DNA of 64,000 nt, from positions 22,247 through 86,246 of the forward strand of contig NZ_LZMC01000088.1 of assembly GCF_001668615.1 (NCBI RefSeq), read 5' to 3'. The stretch comes from Mycobacterium sp. 1274761.0 (GTDB lineage: Bacteria > Actinomycetota > Actinomycetes > Mycobacteriales > Mycobacteriaceae). The translations under genes and the position numbers were made by a program. Below, in pieces: positions 51,339-59,001 of the stretch. The notes beneath the pieces were generated by a model. It was not told the DNA's origin, did not search any database, and was given only the letters and a program-made list of their open reading frames with translations. Numbering within the stretch: position 1 is the first letter of the stretch; the number at the start of each line of letters is the position of its first letter.

Positions 51339-53090
51339 CTAAAACGCGAACGTGTTCGGCCCTATCTGAATCGTGGCTGCCCGCAAGCCCGTTCCGGTAA
51401 GGGCGCTGCCGGTGACGCGGACTCCCACGGTGGTGGGATTGCCACCGCCGCCGTTCTCGTCCCAGATCGAGGCGGGACCGACGCCCCCGTCGCCCTCCCA
51501 AATCGTGGCCGGGCCGACTCCACCGTCGCCGTCCCAGATGGTGGTGGGGCCGACGCCACCGCCATCGCGGTCGTCGGGGATCGACGATCCGTGCCGGAAG
51601 GGATCTGAGTAGCTGTCTTTCTCCGCTATCGGTTGCGACGGATCCTCCTTGGGTTTCGGAGGCGGTGAAGGCTGCTCGTCCTTGGGTTTCGGCTGGTCCT
51701 GCTTGGGCTGCGGCTGCTGCTGTTGGGTGTCGGTGCCGTTGTCGTCGGGCTTATCGGGCTCGTCGTAGCTAGTCATGTAGATCACCCCGACGATGACCGC
51801 GGCGACTCCTGCGACGGCGAATCCGATGCCAGCAGTCATGACCCCCGAAGCGGCGCCCGCGTACATGACTCCCTCGGCGATGGCTGCGATGCCGATGAGC
51901 ACACCACCGGACGCCATCGATGCGCCGCCCAAGGTACCCATCTCGTGGCCGAACCGAGAACGCTGTTCGTCTGTCCACGGCGCCGATCCGCCGTAGGGGC
52001 CCATGGAGCTGCCGAAGCCGAGAAGTCCGCCGTCGGCGCCGAAGTCGCCGGCGGTGAGACCGCCCAGAAGACCGCCGCGGTAGCCACTTTCGGAGCCGTT
52101 TCGTCGCCCCGGCAGATTGCCGTGGGTTCCGGTGAAACCGGGATCGTTCATCGGGTCATAGCTGCCGCCGATGTCCCCGCCGAGCCTGCCTAGGCCCGAC
52201 CCTTGACCCGTGGGTCGGCGGCCGGGGAGATCGCCGTGGGTTCCGGTGAAACCGGGATCGTTCATCGGGTCATAACTGCCGCCGATGTCCCCGCCGAACC
52301 TGCCTAGGCCCGACCCTTGACCCGTGGGTCGGCGGCCGGGGAGATCGCCGTGGGTTCCGGTGAAACCCGGATCCTTCGTCGGGTCGTAACTGCCGCCGAT
52401 GTCGCCGAATTGCCCGAGGGAGTCCTCGATTGAGGGCAGTCCCGGCACGTCCACTTCACGCTTCGGAAGAAACAGACGCCATTCGTCGATGTGCAGGCGG
52501 CGTTCAATCAGCCAATCCAGTGGGTCGATTGCCTTCAGCGCCCCCGGCGGGTGGAACGTGACGGTCCGAGCTGTCGGATCGACTACTGCACTGCTCACCG
52601 TGTCGGTGAATGTGGTGCGTGCGATTGCGGACTTCGCAAACCGCAGAGCGGACTCCAGGTCGTCGGCTGGAAGGTACGGCCACGCTCCGTTCAGAGCCGC
52701 GGCGAGTACGGTTTCGTTGCCTTCGGCGCCGCGGCGACGAACGAAATACATCACTTGGCGTAATACCGAAACACGTTCGGCAGGAGTCAATCTGCTGATA
52801 CTCGCCGCGGTGATCGACGTCAACCGCAACCACGTGAGGTAGGCGGTGTCACCGTGAAGTCGAGACGCCAACGACGAGACGACTTTCGCCCGATGGTTCT
52901 TCACACGGGCTGCTAGCTCTCGATGTAGCTCCAGACCTGAACTGAGGGGGATCGCGGTGTAGGTGGCCGGCGACCGGTAGATCGGTCCGCTCGCCGTGAC
53001 AACGAGTAGACGTCCCGGCGGTTCTTTTCCGGGCCTGCGCCGCAAGCCCTTCCCGTTGTCGGCAATGCGTTCGTGAACCACTGCGGTCAT
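51339..53090 (-). CDS. Membrane protein with N-terminal alpha-helical domain, three 38-aa tandem repeats and Pro-rich tail
   Basis: The 583-aa protein has a helical N-terminal domain (about 1-215), three near-identical 38-residue repeats (core DIGGSYDPxxDPGFTGTHGDLPG, 52065-52406), a Gly-rich region, a TM segment (AGAASGVMTAGIGFAVAG), then a Pro/Lys/Gln linker and a C-terminal Gly/Asp repeat (DGDGGVGP). I do not recognise a known family. The repeat units are near-identical in DNA, suggesting recent duplication. The Gly-Asp-Gly pattern may bind calcium. It is a candidate cell-envelope protein. Confidence 0.65.
   Translation of the reverse strand: MTAVVHERIADNGKGLRRRPGKEPPGRLLVVTASGPIYRSPATYTAIPLSSGLELHRELAARVKNHRAKVVSSLASRLHGDTAYLTWLRLTSITAASISRLTPAERVSVLRQVMYFVRRRGAEGNETVLAAALNGAWPYLPADDLESALRFAKSAIARTTFTDTVSSAVVDPTARTVTFHPPGALKAIDPLDWLIERRLHIDEWRLFLPKREVDVPGLPSIEDSLGQFGDIGGSYDPTKDPGFTGTHGDLPGRRPTGQGSGLGRFGGDIGGSYDPMNDPGFTGTHGDLPGRRPTGQGSGLGRLGGDIGGSYDPMNDPGFTGTHGNLPGRRNGSESGYRGGLLGGLTAGDFGADGGLLGFGSSMGPYGGSAPWTDEQRSRFGHEMGTLGGASMASGGVLIGIAAIAEGVMYAGAASGVMTAGIGFAVAGVAAVIVGVIYMTSYDEPDKPDDNGTDTQQQQPQPKQDQPKPKDEQPSPPPKPKEDPSQPIAEKDSYSDPFRHGSSIPDDRDGGGVGPTTIWDGDGGVGPATIWEGDGGVGPASIWDENGGGGNPTTVGVRVTGSALTGTGLRAATIQIGPNTFAF
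52065..52406 (-). repeat. Three tandem 114-nt coding repeats
   Basis: The phrase CGTGGGTTCCGGTGAAAC recurs at 52121, 52235 and 52349, exactly 114 nt apart. Units 1 and 2 are nearly identical, and unit 3 (lowest coordinates) has diverged. Each unit encodes 38 residues, so copy-number change would keep the frame. Confidence 0.9.
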
Positions 53091-53194
53091 GATGCTCCCT
53101 CCGTACGTTGGTCGTGTTCGACGGTGGAAGCGTGACGCGCGGGCAGAGGCCGCGGGTAGCGTAGTCCGCTACTTTACTTGCAAAGGGAAAGGCT

Positions 53195-54454
53195 TTACGG
53201 GCGGATAGATCTACGCCTGACCTCTGCGGCCGCCCCGGACGTGGCCAGTACCGCCGCGATCCCGGTCGTCAGCGGCACCGACAGGGCGAGCGCGATACCA
53301 CCGACGGCCGAACGCGCGATCTCGATGGCAACCGTCTCCCCGGTCAGCACGTCGCCGAGCGATCGGTTGGCCACGCTGAACAGCAGCAGTAGCGGTAGCG
53401 CGCTGCCCGCGTACGCCAGCACCAACGTGTAGACGGTGCTGGCGATATGGTCGCGGCCCACCCGCATGGCGCCGAGAAAGATGCCGCGACGCGAGCCGCC
53501 GTCGGCCACTTGCGCCAGCTCGAACACCGTCGACGCCTGCGTGACCGTCACGTCGTTGAGCACGCCGAGGGAACCAATGATGAACCCTGCCAACAGCAAC
53601 CCGGTGATCGAGACCTGTCCCATGTAGGTCGCGACGGCGTTGTTCTCCTCCTCCGACAGCCCGGTCAGATGAGCCAAAACGATTGCCGCCCAGGACAATC
53701 CTGCCGCGAGAAGAAGTGACGTCAGCGTGCCGAGTAACGCGGCGCTGGTCCGCAGGCTCACGCCGTGCGCGAGGTAGATCACGGCGTACAGGATCACCGC
53801 CGATGCCACGAGGGCGACGGGGATGGCCGGACTGCCGTCGCGCAGGGCCGGCAACATGAACACGACCAGCACAGTGAACGCGACGAGGATGCCGACCAGC
53901 GCGCGTAACCCGCGCCACCCGGCGACCGCGACGACCACCACCGCGAACGCCGCGGCCATCGCCGTCAGTGGCCATTTCCGCTCATAGTCGTAGAAGGAGT
54001 ACGTGGTCAGGCCCGTCGGATCCACTTGCCGGGTGATCCGAATGCGTTCGCCCACCGCCAGTTGCGGCTGACCCGGCCCGCCACTGAATTCGAGCAGCGT
54101 ATTGGCGCCGCTGTTCGGCCCGGAGTCGATGGCGATGAGCGACTGCACGCAGTGCGCGTCGGGGCCCTCGGCCGGCTTGGGTTCGGTGGTGATCACCGTC
54201 CCCACGCTCTGCTGGCCGCATGTCGCCGCGCTGGTGGACAGCACGTGGCCGGCCTCGGTGGTGACGGCGCCGCCGGCCGCATTCTGGTAGGGCAACGGGA
54301 TGTTGACCTTCTGCTGGCTGGGCCACAGCAACGCGGCACCGACAATGACCCCGATACCGATCGCGATAAGGACACCGACGACAGTCTTGGCCGCCAATGG
54401 CCCGAGCGGAGACGGCCCCTCGAGGCTGTGTGAATGGGCGTGCGAGTGCGTCAC
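53195..54454 (-). CDS. YibE/F-family membrane protein
   Basis: The 419-aa protein has a His-rich N-terminus (MTHSHAHSHS), an external domain (about 50-155) and seven or eight TM helices in its C-terminal half (ending in LALSVPLTTGIAAVLATSG). The YibE/F family is uncharacterised. The terminal His-run could bind metal. The gene lies 36 nt from the aminotransferase end and on the same strand. Confidence 0.85.
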   Translation of the reverse strand: MTHSHAHSHSLEGPSPLGPLAAKTVVGVLIAIGIGVIVGAALLWPSQQKVNIPLPYQNAAGGAVTTEAGHVLSTSAATCGQQSVGTVITTEPKPAEGPDAHCVQSLIAIDSGPNSGANTLLEFSGGPGQPQLAVGERIRITRQVDPTGLTTYSFYDYERKWPLTAMAAAFAVVVVAVAGWRGLRALVGILVAFTVLVVFMLPALRDGSPAIPVALVASAVILYAVIYLAHGVSLRTSAALLGTLTSLLLAAGLSWAAIVLAHLTGLSEEENNAVATYMGQVSITGLLLAGFIIGSLGVLNDVTVTQASTVFELAQVADGGSRRGIFLGAMRVGRDHIASTVYTLVLAYAGSALPLLLLFSVANRSLGDVLTGETVAIEIARSAVGGIALALSVPLTTGIAAVLATSGAAAEVRRRSIRP

Positions 54455-54490
54455 CCCGACGAGGGTAGAGGCCGGATGCTCTCGAGAAAC

Positions 54491-55765
54491 CTACTGGCGG
54501 TAGCTCGCCAGGAAATTGCCGATGCGCTCGATGGCGTCGTTCAGTTCGCGCGACCAGGGCAGGGTGACGATGCGCAGGTGATCGGGCGTCGGCCAGTTGA
54601 AGCCGGTGCCCTGCGTGACGAGGATCTTCTCCTGCAGCAGCAGGTCCAGCACGAGCTGTTCGTCGTCGACGATCTCATAGACCTCGGGATCGAGCCGGGG
54701 GAAAACATACAGCGCGCCTTGAGGTTTCACGCAGGAAACGCCAGGGATCTCGTTGAGCTTGGACCACGCGACGTCGCGCTGCTCGAGCAGACGGCCGCCG
54801 GGCAGCACGAGCTCGTCGATGCTCTGATACCCGCCGAGGGCCACCTGAATGGCGTGCTGTGCAGGCACATTCGGGCACAGCCGCATGTTGGCCAGCAGGC
54901 TGATGCCCTCGATGAAGGAGGCGGCATGGTCCTTGGGGCCAGTGATCACCAACCACCCCGATCGGTAGCCGGCCACCCGGTAGGCCTTCGACAGCCCGTT
55001 GAACGTCAACGTCAGCAGATCGGGGGCCACCGATGCCAGACAGGTGTGTTCGGCGTCGTCGTAGAGGATCTTGTCGTAGATCTCGTCTGCAAGCAGAAGC
55101 AGTTGGTGTTTGCGCGCCAATTCGACGATTTGCTCGAGGATTTCGCGCGAGTAGACGGCGCCGGTGGGGTTGTTGGGGTTGATCACCACGAGCGCCTTCG
55201 TGCGGTCGGTGATCTTGGCTTCCATGTCGGCGATGTCGGGCTGCCAGCCCTGGGTCTCGTCGCACAGGTAGTGCACCGGCGTCCCGCCGGCCAGCGATGT
55301 CGACGCCGTCCACAGTGGGTAGTCGGGGGCGGGGATCAGCACCTGGTCGCCGTTGTCCAACAGCGCCTGCAGTGTCATCGTGATGAGCTCGGAGACGCCG
55401 TTGCCGAGGTAGACATCGTCGATGTCGAAGCGCGGGAAACCCTCGACGAGTTCGTAGCGGGTAAATACGGCGCGGCGCGCGGCCTGGACGCCTTTGGAGT
55501 CGGAATAACCCTGCGCGTACGGCAGCGCCGCGATCATGTCGCGCATGATGACGTCCGGCGCCTCGAACCCGAACGGCGCGGGGTTGCCGATGTTCAGCTT
55601 GAGGATGCGGTGACCCTCCGCCTCCAACCGCGCGGCGTGCTCATGGACCGGGCCGCGGATCTCGTAGAGAACGTCCTGCAGCTTCGACGACTGCGTCAGC
55701 GTGCGCAGCCGCGGGTGTTGGCCCATCGCATGCCAGGGCGCCTGGGGGGTAGTCACGTCCTCCAT
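54491..55765 (-). CDS. aspC: PLP-dependent aminotransferase (alanine transaminase AlaA type)
   Basis: The 424-aa protein has the PLP-binding segment FNGLSKAYRVAGYRSGW with the catalytic Lys, plus NPNNPTGAVYS and LNIGNPAPFGFEAPDV. The N-terminal extension and residue order match the mycobacterial enzyme annotated aspC (Rv0337c), which is likely an alanine:2-oxoglutarate transaminase (AlaA-like). ATG 55765 is chosen to match family length. It is next to etfD as in M. tuberculosis. Confidence 0.92.
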   Translation of the reverse strand: MEDVTTPQAPWHAMGQHPRLRTLTQSSKLQDVLYEIRGPVHEHAARLEAEGHRILKLNIGNPAPFGFEAPDVIMRDMIAALPYAQGYSDSKGVQAARRAVFTRYELVEGFPRFDIDDVYLGNGVSELITMTLQALLDNGDQVLIPAPDYPLWTASTSLAGGTPVHYLCDETQGWQPDIADMEAKITDRTKALVVINPNNPTGAVYSREILEQIVELARKHQLLLLADEIYDKILYDDAEHTCLASVAPDLLTLTFNGLSKAYRVAGYRSGWLVITGPKDHAASFIEGISLLANMRLCPNVPAQHAIQVALGGYQSIDELVLPGGRLLEQRDVAWSKLNEIPGVSCVKPQGALYVFPRLDPEVYEIVDDEQLVLDLLLQEKILVTQGTGFNWPTPDHLRIVTLPWSRELNDAIERIGNFLASYRQ

Positions 55766-55840
55766 CGTCTCATTGATGGCAAATTGTATTTGCCGATCGA
55801 GACCTGGCCGTAATGTTCGACGCACGGGGTATACGGCCGC

Positions 55841-55895
55841 CGTTTGTGAATCTCACGACGTGAACGGCCGAAATCCGACGTCAGATTCACAAACG
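55841..55895. repeat. 13-bp inverted repeat between aspC and etfD
   Basis: CGTTTGTGAATCT (55841-55853) and AGATTCACAAACG (55883-55895) are perfect inverted copies around a 29-nt centre that itself contains GAACGGCCG and near-palindromes. It lies after the etfD stop and before the aspC start. It could be a weak terminator, or a short intergenic repeat seen in mycobacteria. Confidence 0.5.
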
Positions 55896-55905
55896 AGTCG
55901 TGGTT

Positions 55906-58872
55906 CTAGCGCTTGCCTGGCGGGCGCGCACCCTTTGCGATGCCCAGCCCCTTCACCGCCGGTGCCGGCTTGTCGTTGCCGCTGCCGCTGCCGTTGCCGT
56001 TGCCGTCGTCGGTGGCGGAGTTCGACGGTTCGCTTTGGGCTTCCGGCTGTGGCTCGGCGGGTTTCGCGGCGGGCGCGGCCGCGGCCTTCTTCGCGCCGGG
56101 CCTACGCGCACCCGCCGCGATGCCGAGACCCTTTACTTCGGGCTCGGGCTTGGCCACCCCGAGGTCGGAGTCGGCGGTGTCGGTCTTCGCGCCTGGTTCA
56201 GCCTTGTCCGGGTCGACGTTGGGCGGCTGAGTGACGGTGGCGTGGCCCTCGTTCGGAGAGGCCTTCGCCGGTGCCTTCTTCGCGCCGGGACGCTTCGCCC
56301 CCGCGGCGATGCCCAGACCCTTCGCGGGTGCTGCGGGGGCGGGCTTGGCTTCCGCGGGTGCCTCGGTCTTCGCCTCGGCGTTCGCCGGTGCCGCCTTCTT
56401 GGCCCCGGGACGCTTGGCGCCGCCCGCGATGCCGAGGCCCTTGACGGGTGCTGCGGCGGGCTTCTCGGCGGCCGGCTTGGCTTCGGGCTCGGCCTCGGCA
56501 GGCGCCTCTTCCTCGACCTTCTCCGGTGCGGCGACGGTGGCTTTCGGCGGCGCTTGAGACGCCCCGACCTTGGCGGCGCGCACTTCGGATTCCTTTGCGG
56601 CAGTGCCCTTTTCGGGCAGGGTGACCGAGCTCGTGTCGAGCGAACCCAGCAGCAGCTGAGCCACGTCGAGAACCTCTGCCTTCTCGACATCCCGTGCGGC
56701 AGAGACGTCGTCGACGCCGTCGGTGATCATCACGCGGCAGAACGGGCAGCCGGTGGCGATCTTGGACGCCCCGGTGTCGAGCGCCTCCTCGACGCGTTCC
56801 TGGTTCACCCGCTTGCCGATGTGTTCTTCCATCCACATGCGGGCACCGCCTGCGCCGCAACACAATCCGCGGTCTGCGTGGCGCGGCATCTCGGTGAGCT
56901 TGGCCCCGGAAGCGCCGATCAATTCACGCGGCGCCTCGTAGACCTTGTTGTGCCGGCCCAGATAGCACGGGTCGTGGTAGGTGATCGGGGAGTCCTGTCC
57001 GTTCGAACCGCCGACCGGTGCGACCGGCACCAGCTTCTTGTCGCGGATCAGCCGGTTGAGCAGCTGAGTGTGGTGCAGCACCGTGTAATTGCCGCCCAGC
57101 TGCGGGTATTCGCGGCCCAGCGTGTTGAAGCAGTGCGGGCAGGTGACGACGACCTTGCGGTCCACCCGCTCGACGCCTTCGAACAGATCGTTGAGCGTTT
57201 CCACGTTCTGCGCGGCGAGCTGCTGGAACAGGAACTCGTTGCCGGAGCGGCGGGCCGAGTCGCCGTTGCAGGTCTCGCCCTCGCCGAGCACAAGGTATTT
57301 CACGCCGGCGATCGCCAGCAGCTCGGCGACGGCCTTGGTGGTCTTCTTGGCGCGGTCCTCGTAGGCGCCGGCGCAGCCGACCCAGAACAGGTACTCATAG
57401 CCGTCGAACCAGTCGACGTCCTTGCCGAACACCGGCACGTCGAAGTCGACCTCGTCGATCCAGTTGGTGCGGTCCTTGGCGTTCTGGCCCCAGGGATTGC
57501 CCTTGGTCTCCAGGTTCTTGAACAGCACGCCGAGTTCGCCGGGGAACTCCGATTCCATCATCACCTGGTAGCGGCGCATGTCGACGATGTGGTCGATGTG
57601 CTCGATGTCCACCGGGCACTGCTCGACGCACGCACCGCAGGTGGTGCATGACCACAGCACGTCGGGGTCAATGACGCCGCCCTGCTCCTCGGTGCCAACC
57701 AGCGGGCGGGTGGCCTGCGCCGGACCTGAGCCGAGGATGCGCTCGAAGCCGGACTCCGGCACGTGCTCATGGGAGTGCTTCTCGGACTCCTTCTCGCCGC
57801 GCAGCTCTTCGCCGAGACCGCCCTCCGGCGTGTTCTCCAGCGGGCCTTCCTTGTCGCCCAGGATGTACGGCGCCTTCGCGAACAGATGGTCGCGGAGGTT
57901 CATGATGACGAGCTTGGGGGACAACGGCTTTCCGGTGTTCCACGCCGGGCACTGCGACTGGCAGCGGCCGCACTCGGTACACGTCGTGAAGTCGAGATAG
58001 CCCTTCCAGGTGAAGTCCTCGATCTTGCCGCGGCCCAGGATCGCGTCCTCGGCGGGATCCTCGAAGTCGACCCGCTCGCCGTTGTACTCGACGGGCAGCA
58101 GCGGTCCCAGGCCGTTGGGCAGCCGCTTGAAGGTGACGTTGACCGGCGCCAGGCCGATGTGCAGGTGCTTGGAGTGCAGCACGATCAGCAGGAAGATCAG
58201 CATGACCGCGATGTGGCCGATCAGCGCCAGCGTCTCGATCCATTCGTTGGCGGATTCGCCCAGCGGATGCAGGACCCAGCCCATGAAGTGCGAGAAGAAT
58301 GCGCCGTTGCCATACGGCAGCGCACCGGTGTTGGCACCGGCGCCGCGCACCAAGGCGTAGGTCCAGATGACGTTGAAGATCATGAACAGGATCAGCCAGG
58401 CACCACCGGTGTGCGAACCGTAGAACCGCGAGTCGCGGCCGTGTTTCTTGGGCTCTCGCATGATGCGGATGATCGAGAACGTGATGATCCCGAGCAGAAC
58501 CGCGACCGCGAAGAAGTCCTGGAGGAACCCGAGGACGTCCCAGCGGCCGACGAGCGGGATGTGGAAGTTGTGCTGCACGACCTGACCGAAGGCTTCGACG
58601 TAGACCGTCGCGAGGATGAAGAAGCCCCACATCGTGAAGAAGTGCGCGAGACCCGGGATGGACCAGCGCAGCAGGCGGGTTTGCCCGAAGACCTCCTCGA
58701 CCTGCGTCGCGATGCGCTTGCCGAGATGGTCTTTGCGGTTGTTCTCGACGCTGGTCTTGGCGCCCGACCGGATCAGGTTGGTCAGGAACAGCACTCGCTT
58801 GAGTGCGAACACACCGACGACGACGAGCATCAGGACCACGGCGACAATCCTGATCAGCATTTGGGGGTTCAC
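55906..58872 (-). CDS. etfD: Iron-sulfur-binding reductase, EtfD-like (Rv0338c)
   Basis: The 988-aa protein has an N-terminal domain of about five TM helices (heme-binding NarI-like), two [4Fe-4S] motifs (CTECGRCQSQCP and CTTCGACVEQCP) and two CCG-type cysteine-rich segments (CPHCFNTLG and GLCCGAGGARM), as in heterodisulfide-reductase-like proteins. The C-terminal 270 residues are Ala/Pro/Lys-rich with four copies of GLGIAxGAKRPGAKK. Rv0338c (EtfD) is known to pass electrons from ETF to the respiratory chain in fatty acid oxidation. GGGAGG 7 nt before GTG 58872 supports the start. Two palindromes lie just upstream. Confidence 0.9.
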   Translation of the reverse strand: MNPQMLIRIVAVVLMLVVVGVFALKRVLFLTNLIRSGAKTSVENNRKDHLGKRIATQVEEVFGQTRLLRWSIPGLAHFFTMWGFFILATVYVEAFGQVVQHNFHIPLVGRWDVLGFLQDFFAVAVLLGIITFSIIRIMREPKKHGRDSRFYGSHTGGAWLILFMIFNVIWTYALVRGAGANTGALPYGNGAFFSHFMGWVLHPLGESANEWIETLALIGHIAVMLIFLLIVLHSKHLHIGLAPVNVTFKRLPNGLGPLLPVEYNGERVDFEDPAEDAILGRGKIEDFTWKGYLDFTTCTECGRCQSQCPAWNTGKPLSPKLVIMNLRDHLFAKAPYILGDKEGPLENTPEGGLGEELRGEKESEKHSHEHVPESGFERILGSGPAQATRPLVGTEEQGGVIDPDVLWSCTTCGACVEQCPVDIEHIDHIVDMRRYQVMMESEFPGELGVLFKNLETKGNPWGQNAKDRTNWIDEVDFDVPVFGKDVDWFDGYEYLFWVGCAGAYEDRAKKTTKAVAELLAIAGVKYLVLGEGETCNGDSARRSGNEFLFQQLAAQNVETLNDLFEGVERVDRKVVVTCPHCFNTLGREYPQLGGNYTVLHHTQLLNRLIRDKKLVPVAPVGGSNGQDSPITYHDPCYLGRHNKVYEAPRELIGASGAKLTEMPRHADRGLCCGAGGARMWMEEHIGKRVNQERVEEALDTGASKIATGCPFCRVMITDGVDDVSAARDVEKAEVLDVAQLLLGSLDTSSVTLPEKGTAAKESEVRAAKVGASQAPPKATVAAPEKVEEEAPAEAEPEAKPAAEKPAAAPVKGLGIAGGAKRPGAKKAAPANAEAKTEAPAEAKPAPAAPAKGLGIAAGAKRPGAKKAPAKASPNEGHATVTQPPNVDPDKAEPGAKTDTADSDLGVAKPEPEVKGLGIAAGARRPGAKKAAAAPAAKPAEPQPEAQSEPSNSATDDGNGNGSGSGNDKPAPAVKGLGIAKGARPPGKR
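55909..56445 (-). repeat. Four degenerate coding repeats (GLGIAxGAKRPGAKK)
   Basis: Four copies of a basic Gly/Ala-rich motif are encoded at about 56395-56445, 56275-56325, 56083-56134 and 55909-55956, spaced by 100-190 nt of Ala/Pro-rich sequence. The last is shortest. The basic C-terminal tail may bind membranes or nucleic acid. Confidence 0.8.
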
Positions 58873-58891
58873 CCGTGTGCCTCCCGGAGGT

Positions 58892-58913
58892 TAAGTTACC
58901 CAACAGTAACTTA
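58892..58913. promoter_or_regulatory. Operator-like palindrome 1 upstream of etfD
   Basis: TAAGTTAC-CCAACA-GTAACTTA is an 8+6+8 perfect inverted repeat 20 nt upstream of the etfD start. Its arms match the palindrome centred 25 bp away, so the pair looks like a tandem TetR-type operator. Confidence 0.7.
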
Positions 58914-58917
58914 TCTG

Positions 58918-58937
58918 AAGTTACCCGTCGGTAACTT
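58918..58937. promoter_or_regulatory. Operator-like palindrome 2 upstream of etfD
   Basis: AAGTTACC-CGTC-GGTAACTT is a perfect 8+4+8 inverted repeat sharing the AAGTTAC/GTAACTT arms with the first palindrome. Both are in the sole promoter region for etfD. Confidence 0.7.
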
Positions 58938-59001
58938 ATGCGTGATGCCTGCTCATAGTTGCATCTCGCCGGGAATGTCCGCTACACAGGCTGCCCTAAC
59001 C

